Positions 1 to 7,400 of a stretch of DNA of 64,000 nucleotides are shown here, piece after piece. The stretch's first letter is position 1. The number at the start of each line of letters is the position of its first letter. Where the stretch lies: positions 1-64,000 of the forward strand of contig NZ_SPUM01000009.1 in NCBI RefSeq assembly GCF_004614195.1. Reading direction: 5' to 3'. The stretch is from Massilia horti (GTDB lineage: Bacteria > Pseudomonadota > Gammaproteobacteria > Burkholderiales > Burkholderiaceae_D). The translations under genes were made by a program, and so were the position numbers. A model generated the notes under the pieces. It was not told where the DNA came from. It was given only the letters and a program-made list of their open reading frames with translations, and made no database searches.

Positions 1-16
1 TTCGGTGGCGCACGTA

Positions 17-45
17 ACCGCGTGCGCACAGGTGCGCACCCTACG
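17..45. repeat. Palindromic intergenic repeat, family A (fragment)
   Basis: The core ACCGCGTGCGCAC-AG-GTGCGCAC followed by CCTACG recurs near 9987, 16605, 25035, 46010 and 57693. Here it sits just past the stop of the acyl-CoA dehydrogenase-like gene, at the window edge. The two GTGCGCAC arms can form a hairpin. Confidence 0.75.
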
Positions 46-53
46 AGGTCGTT

Positions 54-1169
54 TCAGAATGACGGCGACAGGGGAAGCAGCATCGTATGCTGCGTCCCCG
101 TGTGCACGTCGCGCCAAACGCGATTGATCTCGCTCTCCTCGTGCGCGGCATACAGCCCGCAATACGGATACAAATCGTCCGCGCCACGCCGCGCAGTGAC
201 CACCAGATCGAGCGATGCACGATGCAGTTCATGCATTCGTTCGGGGCTGACCACGTCGTTTTGGCAGACCGTATCCCACATCCGTTCCAGCAGGCCGTAG
301 AACAATTCGCGCGCCTGTTCCAGATTGCGCTGTGCGCGCAGCAGCGCCGCGCTCACTTCAGGCATATCGGAAAGCGGCACGCCCGTACCAGGCCGCTTGC
401 GGTTGGCAATGAGAGCCCTGGCCAGCTGCTGGAAATGCGCGCCCATTCCCGCGATGTTGGCCGCGATCGTCACGTAGGCCAGCGAAACGAACGGGAACCG
501 GTACAGCGGCCCCGGTGCCGTCGCGGCCGCAGGATCGATGACGAACGCGTGACGGCCATCCACCCACACATTATCGACGCTGAAGCTGTGCGAAGCGCTC
601 GCGCGCAAACCGATGCTGCGCCATGTGTCGTGCACGCGCACGTCCTTGGCAGGAATGATAAAAGCGCGCACCAGCGGCGCGCCGGTGCAGTCCAGGACCG
701 CCTGCCCGCCTTCGCGGATCACCGCGTTCATCGTGAAGTGCGTGGCGATCGGCGCCCCCGTCGCAAACTGCCATGTGCCGCTCAGGCGATAACCCTCGCC
801 TTCGGCATCCGCGTGGCCCGTCGGCGCACCGCTGCCGCCAACGCACAGCCGCGGCGTGCCAATGATCTCGCGCGCAAACTCCGGTGGCAAGAAGCCGGCG
901 AACCAGCCGGCGCCGGCGCACAGCGTCACGGTCCAGGCGGTGCTGCCGTCCACCGCCGCCAGCGCTTCCTCCAGGCGCACCACGTCAGGCAGCGCCAGCT
1001 CGCCGCCCCCAGCAGACTTGGGCGCCAGCATGCGCAGCCAGCCGCGCTCATGCATCAGGGCCTGCAAAGGTGGCGTCAACATGCGCTGCGCGTCCGATGG
1101 GCTGGACTCGTCGCGGATAAGCTGGCGGTCTGGTTCGGCCAGGCGTGGGGATGCTGCGTTTGCGGTCAT
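54..1169 (-). CDS. Acyl-CoA dehydrogenase family protein
   Basis: A 371-residue flavoprotein of the acyl-CoA dehydrogenase superfamily. It shows the N-terminal helical region (AALAAVDGSTAW-type helix), a middle beta domain around residues 110-210 (GTWQFATGAP) and a C-terminal helical bundle resembling the 'type 2' C-terminal domain of flavin-dependent monooxygenases such as HsaA. The substrate cannot be read from the sequence. The frame is open further upstream to 1346, but that would run into the divergent GYD gene, and the extra residues look like non-coding translation; the ATG at 1169 gives the natural MTANAASP start. It stands alone, with no beta-oxidation genes beside it. Oxidation of an acyl-CoA or hydroxylation of a small aromatic are both possible. 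Confidence 0.75.
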   Translation of the reverse strand: MTANAASPRLAEPDRQLIRDESSPSDAQRMLTPPLQALMHERGWLRMLAPKSAGGGELALPDVVRLEEALAAVDGSTAWTVTLCAGAGWFAGFLPPEFAREIIGTPRLCVGGSGAPTGHADAEGEGYRLSGTWQFATGAPIATHFTMNAVIREGGQAVLDCTGAPLVRAFIIPAKDVRVHDTWRSIGLRASASHSFSVDNVWVDGRHAFVIDPAAATAPGPLYRFPFVSLAYVTIAANIAGMGAHFQQLARALIANRKRPGTGVPLSDMPEVSAALLRAQRNLEQARELFYGLLERMWDTVCQNDVVSPERMHELHRASLDLVVTARRGADDLYPYCGLYAAHEESEINRVWRDVHTGTQHTMLLPLSPSF

Positions 1170-1339
1170 TCGTGAATCTGCCGGGTTGTTTGATCGAGTC
1201 GCGCCGATCAAGAGCGCGCCCAAGTATAGCCGCTCGTCGCATCGATGGAGATGTCGGTTGAACCGCCTCTTACGATCGAATGTCAAACGGCGTGAGTGAT
1301 CTTTGTCGCAAGACATGGCACAGCTGGAAGGAGATGCAA

Positions 1340-1732
1340 ATGCCAAAATATCTTGTCGAAGCCAACTATCGCACGTCGGGCATCTCGGGCCTGCTGAAAG
1401 AAGGCGGCACCGGCCGGCGCGCGGCGGTCAATGAAATGTTCAATTCGCTGGGCGGTAAGGTCGAATCGTTTTACTTTTCCTTCGGGGAAGAAGACGTTTA
1501 CATCATTGGCGAGCTTCCGGACAATGCCGCTGCGGCCGCACTGACGGTCAGGGTCGACTCCACCGGAGCGGCCACGTGCAAAACCTTCATGCTGATGACC
1601 CCGGAAGAAATCGATGTGGCCGTAAAAAAGACCGGCACATACCGGCCGCCCGGCTATCAGATCGAGGCCGAAGTCTCCAAGTGGGAGGGCGAAGGTGGAC
1701 ACCTTGCGGGCGGCGAGGCGGGCAACGAGTGA
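1340..1732 (+). CDS. GYD domain-containing protein
   Basis: A 130-residue protein starting MPKYLVEANYRTSG, typical of the GYD family of small ferredoxin-like-fold proteins of unknown function. The core motif region is FSFGEEDVYIIGELPD, followed by a Thr/Ala-rich helix. The start is chosen because GGAAGGAG at 1326-1333 lies 6 nt before the ATG at 1340; another ATG at 1334 is too close. The last third (VKKTGTYRPPGYQIEAEV) is a tail also seen in GYD proteins. Its stop codon abuts the glcF stop (1730-1732 against 1733-1735), so the two genes converge without any gap. No enzymatic role is known for the family. Confidence 0.85.
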   Translation: MPKYLVEANYRTSGISGLLKEGGTGRRAAVNEMFNSLGGKVESFYFSFGEEDVYIIGELPDNAAAAALTVRVDSTGAATCKTFMLMTPEEIDVAVKKTGTYRPPGYQIEAEVSKWEGEGGHLAGGEAGNE

Positions 1733-2971
1733 TCATGCTCGCTGCCCGAAGTCAGTAAGCATCCGGTCGATCAGCTCAATCCAGTGCGTCACCGGCTTGC
1801 TGGTGCCCGACTGCAGGTGCGTCAAACAACCGATATTGGCTGACACAATCCCATCGGCCCCGGTGGCTTCGAGGTTGGACAGCTTGCGGTCGCGCAGCTC
1901 ATGCGCGATTTTGGGATGGAGCATCGAATACGCGCCGGCCGAGCCGCAGCACAGATGGCTGTCCGCGCACAGCACCACGTCCACGCCGGCCGCCCGCAGC
2001 ACGCCCTCGACCTTACCCCGAATCTGTTGGCCATGTTGCAGCGTGCATGGCGGATGATAGGCGACGCGCTTCGTGACCCTGCCTTGCAGGCGCGCCGCCA
2101 GCTCGGCCTCGAACTGCGGCATGATCTCGGACAGGTCGCGCGTCATCTCCGAAATGCGCCTGGCCTTGGCCGCATAGGCAGCATCGTGCGCCAGCAGATG
2201 TCCGTACTCCTTCACCGTGACGCCGCAGCCGGACGCGGTCATCACGATCGCCTCGACCTGATCGACGTAGGGCCACCACGCGTCGATATTGCGGCGCATG
2301 TCGTCAAGGCCGCCTTCCTGGTCGTTCATGTGGTAGCGCACCGCGCCGCAGCACCCGGCCTTGGGCGCAACGAGCAGTTGTACGCCGAATGAATCGAGCA
2401 CGCGTGCCGCCGCGGCATTGATGTTCGGGCCCATCGCCGGCTGCACACAGCCGGCCAGCACCAGCATCTTGCGCTCGTGCGTGCGCGCTGGCCACTGCCC
2501 GGGATCGCGCGTGGGCAGCAGCTTGTCCTGCAGGCCCTTTGGCAGCAGCGGGCGCAATGCCTGGCCCAGCTTGTACGCGGGCTTGAACAGCGCGGTGCGC
2601 GGCAGCGCTTCCTTGAGCGTGGCGCGCTTGACCCGCTGGCCCGGTGCACGCGGCACGCGTTCTTCGACCACCTTGCGGCCGATGTCGAGCAGGCGAGCGT
2701 ACTTCACGCCGGAAGGACAGGTGGTTTCGCAGTTGCGGCAGGTGAGACAGCGATCCAGGTGCAGCTGTGTCTTGTGCGTCGGCTGTGCGCCCTCCAGCAC
2801 CTGCTTGATCAGGTAAATGCGGCCGCGCGGACCATCCAGCTCGTCGCCCAGCAGTTGATAGGTCGGGCAGGTGGCGGTGCAAAAACCGCAGTGCACGCAA
2901 GCGCGCAGGATCGATTCGGCTTCCTCGCCCTCGCGCGTGCCTTTGATGAAATCGGCGAGATTGGTCTGCAT
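1733..2971 (-). CDS. glcF: Glycolate oxidase iron-sulfur subunit GlcF
   Basis: A 412-residue subunit of membrane-associated glycolate oxidase, which oxidises glycolate to glyoxylate and passes electrons through two [4Fe-4S] clusters. Cluster ligands are seen as CVHCGFCTATCP (about residues 26-37) and CLTCRNCETTCP (about 75-86). Two CCG domains follow, with GCCGAVRYH and LCCGSAGAY. It is the last gene of glcD-glcE-glcF; its ATG follows the glcE stop after 3 nt. Length matches the family. No glcG, glcB or glcC regulator is next to it in this window. Confidence 0.96.
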   Translation of the reverse strand: MQTNLADFIKGTREGEEAESILRACVHCGFCTATCPTYQLLGDELDGPRGRIYLIKQVLEGAQPTHKTQLHLDRCLTCRNCETTCPSGVKYARLLDIGRKVVEERVPRAPGQRVKRATLKEALPRTALFKPAYKLGQALRPLLPKGLQDKLLPTRDPGQWPARTHERKMLVLAGCVQPAMGPNINAAAARVLDSFGVQLLVAPKAGCCGAVRYHMNDQEGGLDDMRRNIDAWWPYVDQVEAIVMTASGCGVTVKEYGHLLAHDAAYAAKARRISEMTRDLSEIMPQFEAELAARLQGRVTKRVAYHPPCTLQHGQQIRGKVEGVLRAAGVDVVLCADSHLCCGSAGAYSMLHPKIAHELRDRKLSNLEATGADGIVSANIGCLTHLQSGTSKPVTHWIELIDRMLTDFGQRA

Positions 2972-2974
2972 GGT

Positions 2975-4030
2975 TCAGTACATCCGTCCCGGATTGAAAA
3001 TGTGCGACGGATCGAATGCCGCCTTCATGCGCTCGTGGATCCTTAAAAGCGCCGGCGCCAGCGGATGGAACACGCCGACGCTCTTGTCGCCGCCCCGGAA
3101 CAGGACCGCATGGCCGCCGCGTGCCGCCACGGTGCGGCGAATCTCCTGCGCGCTCTGCCCGTCCGCCGCCGCGCGCAGCCAGCGCTGCGCTCCGCCCCAT
3201 TCGATCAGTTGCTCCCCCTCAAGCACCATCGCCCCGGTAACCGACGGCACCGAAAGCCGCCACAACGCGCCCTCGCCCGCAAAGAATGGGTGACGCTGTT
3301 CACGCAGCGCGGTCCAGAACGCGGACGCATCAATCACCTCCTCGCCCCCAAGCGACTTCACAGCCGCGTCGACCGCTGCCTGCGCGCCGGACAAGCGCAG
3401 CATCAGAACGCCGTCATCCCAGCAGCTTGCCGAAATCGGCAGCGGCTGGCCGCCCCACTCGTTAAGCTTGCGGATCGAGTCCATCGCACCGATTTCGAAA
3501 CGCAGCGAGGTCTCGCGATACGCGCGCGGCAGCACCTTGACCGACACTTCCAGCAGCAGAGCGAGCGTGCCGAGCGAGCCGGCCATCAGGCGCGACACGT
3601 CGTAGCCCGCGACGTTCTTCATCACCTGGCCGCCGAAGGTGAGCACGTCGCCCTTCCCGTCCATGATCTTTGCGCCGAGGACGAAGTCGCGCACGGCGCC
3701 CACGCTGGCGCGGCGCGGGCCCGACAGGCCGGCGGCAATCGTGCCGCCCAACGTCGCGCCTTCGCCGAAATGCGGCGGCTCGAATGCGAGCATCTGGTCG
3801 TGCTCGGCCAGCACGGCTTCGACCTCTGACAGCGGCGTGCCGGCGCGCGCTGTGATCACGAGTTCGGTCGGCTCGTAGTCGACAATGCCGGCGTAGCTGC
3901 GCGTATCGAGAATGTCGCCTTCGAGCCGTTGGCCGTACCAGTCCTTGGTGCCGCCGCCGCGGATGCGCAGCGCGCGCTGGTCGCGGCTAGCCGCCAGCAC
4001 CTGTTCCCTGAAATGTTCGATTGCCTGCAT
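2975..4030 (-). CDS. glcE: Glycolate oxidase FAD-binding subunit GlcE
   Basis: A 351-residue FAD-binding subunit, shorter than GlcD and lacking its C-terminal iron-sulfur partner regions. The FAD_binding_4 fold is indicated by ALRIRGGGTKDWYG near the N terminus and by GEGATLGGTIAAGLSGPRR (about residues 97-115), followed by GGQVMKNVAGYDVSRLMAG. The start MQAIEHFREQ at 4030 is preferred over an upstream in-frame ATG at 4087, which would overlap the end of glcD. The middle gene of the glcDEF operon; the gap to the glcD stop is 10 nt. Confidence 0.95.
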   Translation of the reverse strand: MQAIEHFREQVLAASRDQRALRIRGGGTKDWYGQRLEGDILDTRSYAGIVDYEPTELVITARAGTPLSEVEAVLAEHDQMLAFEPPHFGEGATLGGTIAAGLSGPRRASVGAVRDFVLGAKIMDGKGDVLTFGGQVMKNVAGYDVSRLMAGSLGTLALLLEVSVKVLPRAYRETSLRFEIGAMDSIRKLNEWGGQPLPISASCWDDGVLMLRLSGAQAAVDAAVKSLGGEEVIDASAFWTALREQRHPFFAGEGALWRLSVPSVTGAMVLEGEQLIEWGGAQRWLRAAADGQSAQEIRRTVAARGGHAVLFRGGDKSVGVFHPLAPALLRIHERMKAAFDPSHIFNPGRMY

Positions 4031-4040
4031 GTTTGGTGTC

Positions 4041-5519
4041 TCAAAAGCGCGGCAGGTCAGCGAACGGCAGTGCGCCCTTCGTGACATGCATCTTGCCGAA
4101 TTCGGCGCAGCGGTGCGGGGTGGGGATCGCCTTGTCCGGGTTGAGCAGCATCGGCACGTCGAAGGCGCGCTTCACCGCCAGGAACATGTCGAGCTCCTTG
4201 CGGCCGAACTGCACGCACATCGAATTGATCTTTTCCATGCCCACGCCATGCTCGCCGGTGATGGTGCCGCCCACTTCCACGCACAGCGCGAGGATCGCGG
4301 CGCCAAAGGCTTCGGCACGCTCGAATTCGCCGGGCTGGTTCGCATCGAACAGGATCAGCGGATGCAGGTTGCCATCGCCCGCGTGGAACACGTTCGAGCA
4401 GCGCAGGCCGAAGGTTCTCTCCATCTCCTCGATCCCGGTCAGCACCTGCGCCAGCTTCTTGCGGGGAATGGTCCCGTCCATGCAGTAGTAGTCGGGCGAA
4501 ATGCGGCCCGCGGCCGGGAACGCGTTCTTGCGGCCGGACCAGAAGCGCATGCGCTCGGCCTCGCTTTGCGACACCGCGATCGCGGTCGCGCCCGCCGAGC
4601 GCAGCACGCGGGTCATGCGTTCGATTTCCTCGGCCACCTCGAGCGCCGTGCCGTCCGCCTCGCACAGCAGGATCGCCGCGGCGTCCGTGTCGTAGCCGGC
4701 CTTGACGAACGGTTCGACCATGCGCACCGACATGCGGTCCATCATCTCCAGGCCCGCCGGAATGATGCCCGCGGCGATGACGCTTGCGACCGCGTCACCG
4801 CCGGTGACCACGTCGTCGAATGAGGCCATGATCACCTGCGCGGTCGCGGGCTTGGGCACCAGCTTGACCGTCACCTCGGTGACGATGCCCAGCATGCCCT
4901 CCGAGCCGATGAAGACGGCCAGCAGGTCCAGGCCCGGCGCATCCAGCGCCTCGCTGCCCAGTTCGATGATCTCGCCGTCGATGGTGGCCACGCGCACGCG
5001 CAGCACGTTGTGCACGGTAAGGCCGTACTTCAGGCAGTGCACGCCGCCCGAATTCTCGGCCACGTTGCCGCCGATGGTGCAGGCGATCTGCGACGAGGGA
5101 TCGGGCGCGTAGTACAGACCGTACTGGGCGCAAGCCTCCGAAATGGCGAGATTGCGTACGCCGGGCTGCACGATCGCCGTGCGCGCATACGCATCGACAC
5201 GCACGATGCGGTTCAGGCGCGCGGTCGAGATCACGACGCCATCAAGAATCGGCAGCGCGCCGCCCGACAGGCCGGTGCCAGCGCCGCGCGGGACGATCGG
5301 CACGTTCAGCTCGCGGCACACGTTCAGGATCGCCAGCACCTCGTCTTCGTTTGACGGCAGCGTGACGATCATCGGCAACTGGCGGTAGGCGGCCAGGCCG
5401 TCGCACTCGTAAGGTCGGGTATCCTCGGGGTCGGACAACACGCTGCGCTCGGGAAGCCGTGCGCGCAAGGCAGCCGCGACCTGTTCGCGGCGACCGGTAT
5501 CGATTGGTATGGCGGACAT
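4041..5519 (-). CDS. glcD: Glycolate oxidase subunit GlcD, FAD-linked
   Basis: A 492-residue catalytic flavoprotein of glycolate oxidase. FAD-binding residues include VPRGAGTGLSGGALP (about 75-89) and the IGGNVAENSGG stretch. The C-terminal FAD-oxidase domain carries the family motif GTITGEHGVGMEK (about 415-427) and NVFHAGDGNLHP. It is the first gene of glcDEF. The divergent cobalamin adenosyltransferase starts 74 bp away, so both promoters lie in 5520-5593. A D-lactate dehydrogenase of the same family is the main alternative, but the complete D-E-F arrangement favours glycolate. Confidence 0.95.
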   Translation of the reverse strand: MSAIPIDTGRREQVAAALRARLPERSVLSDPEDTRPYECDGLAAYRQLPMIVTLPSNEDEVLAILNVCRELNVPIVPRGAGTGLSGGALPILDGVVISTARLNRIVRVDAYARTAIVQPGVRNLAISEACAQYGLYYAPDPSSQIACTIGGNVAENSGGVHCLKYGLTVHNVLRVRVATIDGEIIELGSEALDAPGLDLLAVFIGSEGMLGIVTEVTVKLVPKPATAQVIMASFDDVVTGGDAVASVIAAGIIPAGLEMMDRMSVRMVEPFVKAGYDTDAAAILLCEADGTALEVAEEIERMTRVLRSAGATAIAVSQSEAERMRFWSGRKNAFPAAGRISPDYYCMDGTIPRKKLAQVLTGIEEMERTFGLRCSNVFHAGDGNLHPLILFDANQPGEFERAEAFGAAILALCVEVGGTITGEHGVGMEKINSMCVQFGRKELDMFLAVKRAFDVPMLLNPDKAIPTPHRCAEFGKMHVTKGALPFADLPRF

Positions 5520-5593
5520 TGGGGAATTGTAAGCACAATCACATCGATTTAGCGTATCCTCCGCCTATCTTTTTTTAATCGCAGGACATAATC

Positions 5594-6163
5594 ATGGGCA
5601 ATCGGCTTTCAAAAATCGCCACACGTACCGGCGACGATGGCAGCACCGGCCTGGGCGACGGCAGCCGCACCGGCAAGGACAGCGCGCGCATTGCGGCCCT
5701 GGGTGACGTCGATGAACTGAACTCCTTCGTGGGCCTGCTGCTGTGCGAAGACATGCCGCCGGCGCTGCGCGAAGAGCTGGTGACGATCCAGCACGACCTG
5801 TTCGATCTGGGCGGAGAACTGTGCATTCCCGGCTACCAGCTGATCACCGACGAGCAGGTGGCGCGCCTGGACGAGCTGCTGGCAAAGTACAACGCCGACC
5901 TGCCGATGCTCAAGGAATTCATCCTGCCGGCCGGCTCGCGCGCCGCCTCGCTGGCGCACGTGTGCCGCACCGTATGCCGCCGTGCCGAGCGCAGCATCGT
6001 GGCGCTTGCGAAAAGCGAGACCATCAACGCGCAGCCGCGTCAATACGTCAACCGCCTGTCCGACCTGATGTTCGTGCTGGCGCGTGTGCTCAACCGCTTC
6101 GCCGGCGGCAGCGACGTGCTGTGGCAGCACGAGCGCAAGCGGGGACTGGAGAGCGCCAGCTGA
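5594..6163 (+). CDS. Cob(I)yrinic acid a,c-diamide adenosyltransferase (PduO type)
   Basis: A 189-residue PduO/MMAB-type ATP:cob(I)alamin adenosyltransferase, which makes adenosylcobalamin from ATP and reduced corrinoid. The ATP-binding N terminus TRTGDDGSTGLGDGSR (residues 9-24) and the conserved helices RTVCRRAERSIVAL and YVNRLSDLMFVLAR are present. Length is normal. The next gene, a rhomboid protease, starts 6 nt after the stop, so the pair may be co-transcribed. No cobalamin riboswitch is seen in the 74-bp leader. Confidence 0.95.
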   Translation: MGNRLSKIATRTGDDGSTGLGDGSRTGKDSARIAALGDVDELNSFVGLLLCEDMPPALREELVTIQHDLFDLGGELCIPGYQLITDEQVARLDELLAKYNADLPMLKEFILPAGSRAASLAHVCRTVCRRAERSIVALAKSETINAQPRQYVNRLSDLMFVLARVLNRFAGGSDVLWQHERKRGLESAS

Positions 6164-6169
6164 ACGCCG

Positions 6170-7162
6170 ATGGCAGATCCTGACGTCTTCGAGGTCCGCT
6201 TTTACGTCAATCGCCGCACCAAGCCGGCCAATCCGTTCCACTTCCACGGCAAGGGGTCACTGACGATCGAGCGCGACTTTGTCATCCTGCGCAGCCGCAG
6301 CCATCGCACCTTCCGGATGCCGGCCCATGAAGAACATCGGCTGCGCATGGTGGACATCGTCAACGTGCACACCGATGGCCAGGGCGTGTGGTTCGACGTG
6401 CAGGGTGTGAAGGGAGACCAGACCGTGGGCTTCGACGTTGGCGACGAGGCACAAGCCGACCGCATCCTCGCACTGCTGCCGCGGCGCCTGACCGATGAGT
6501 TTGCGATTGCCCACGCCGAGCGCCTGATCTTCCACGACCGGATCGACCATTGGACGCCATCGACTCCGGCGATCTGGGCGCTGCTGGCCGTGAACATCGC
6601 CGTGTTCGTGCTCATGTGGCTGGACCAGTCAGGCCACGGTTCAGCAATCGAACAGTCGCAGAAACTGGTACGCTGGGGCTCGAATGCCGGGCAGCAGACG
6701 CTGCACGGCCAATGGTGGCGGCTGGTGACGTCGATGTTCCTGCACGGGAGCGTGCTGCACATCGCGTTCAACATGTTCGCGCTGTTGCAGGTCGGCCGGC
6801 TGGTCGAGCGCATGTTCGGCAGCCTGCGCTTTTTCGGGCTGTACATGCTGTCGGGCGTGAGCGGGAGCCTGGCCAGCGTGATGTGGAATCCGCACGTGAA
6901 CAGCGTGGGCGCGTCGGGCGCGATCTTCGGCATCATCGGCGGGCTGCTGGCGTTTATCGGACGCGAGAACAGCGGCGTGCCGGCGACCGTGGTCAAGGAC
7001 CTGCGCGGGTCGCTGGCGCTGTTCCTGCTGTTTAATATCGGGGCGGGGTTTGTGTATCCGCACACCGACAACGCGGCGCACCTGGGCGGGCTGATTGGCG
7101 GGTACCTCGCGGGGCACCTGCTGGCGCGCTCGCTGCATGTGCCCGGCCAGAACCAGTCTTAG
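6170..7162 (+). CDS. Rhomboid family intramembrane serine protease
   Basis: A 330-residue membrane protease that cleaves transmembrane segments. A cytosolic N-terminal domain of about 130 residues precedes the first membrane helix (AIWALLAVNIAVFVLMWL). The rhomboid core has the WWRLVTSMFLHGSVLHIAFNM loop/helix, catalytic Ser at about residue 249 in VGASGAIFG, and catalytic His at about 304 in AAHLGGLIGGYLAG. All catalytic features are intact. The soluble N-terminal domain is unlike that of GlpG and has no recognised family here. Copies of its last codons occur at 7314-7379 and 9832-9883, next to palindromic repeats. Confidence 0.93.
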   Translation: MADPDVFEVRFYVNRRTKPANPFHFHGKGSLTIERDFVILRSRSHRTFRMPAHEEHRLRMVDIVNVHTDGQGVWFDVQGVKGDQTVGFDVGDEAQADRILALLPRRLTDEFAIAHAERLIFHDRIDHWTPSTPAIWALLAVNIAVFVLMWLDQSGHGSAIEQSQKLVRWGSNAGQQTLHGQWWRLVTSMFLHGSVLHIAFNMFALLQVGRLVERMFGSLRFFGLYMLSGVSGSLASVMWNPHVNSVGASGAIFGIIGGLLAFIGRENSGVPATVVKDLRGSLALFLLFNIGAGFVYPHTDNAAHLGGLIGGYLAGHLLARSLHVPGQNQS

Positions 7163-7180
7163 CCTGCACGCGGCTCAGCC

Positions 7181-7289
7181 CGTAGGGTGGGCGGGTCTCC
7201 CGCCCACGCGTTCAACCGGACTTCGCTCAGCCCAGCAGTCAAACCATGCGTGATTTGGACGCGTGGGCGGGACACCCGCCCACCCTACG
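7181..7289. repeat. Palindromic repeat, family B, complete copy
   Basis: Two 30-bp arms (7181-7210 and 7260-7289) are inverted copies of each other with one mismatch. Each arm is itself a hairpin (GTGGGCGGG-TCT-CCCGCCCAC). A 49-bp spacer contains TTCAACCGGACTTCGCTCAG, found again at 10146. The nested dyads sit just downstream of the rhomboid stop codon. Confidence 0.85.
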
Positions 7290-7313
7290 ATCGAAGCCGT
7301 CTACTTCGGCAAG

Positions 7314-7379
7314 CGGATTGGGTACTCGGCCACCTGGCTGTTGTTGGCATGGCCCGGCCAGCACCAGCCTTAGCCGGCC
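7314..7379 (+). repeat. Degraded copy of the rhomboid gene 3' end
   Basis: The stretch aligns with rhomboid codons up to and past its stop: GATTGG-GTAC-CACCTG-GGCCCGGCCAG-ACCAG-CTTAGCC in the same order as 7096-7165, with scattered changes. It lies directly after family B repeat 7181-7289, as if repeat and gene end were copied together. Confidence 0.6.
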
Positions 7380-7400
7380 GGGTTCGCATCGCCATCGGTT

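Noticed and set aside
5520-5593. A cobalamin riboswitch before the cobalamin adenosyltransferase gene
   Set aside because: The gap is only 74 bp and has no B12-box-like sequence.
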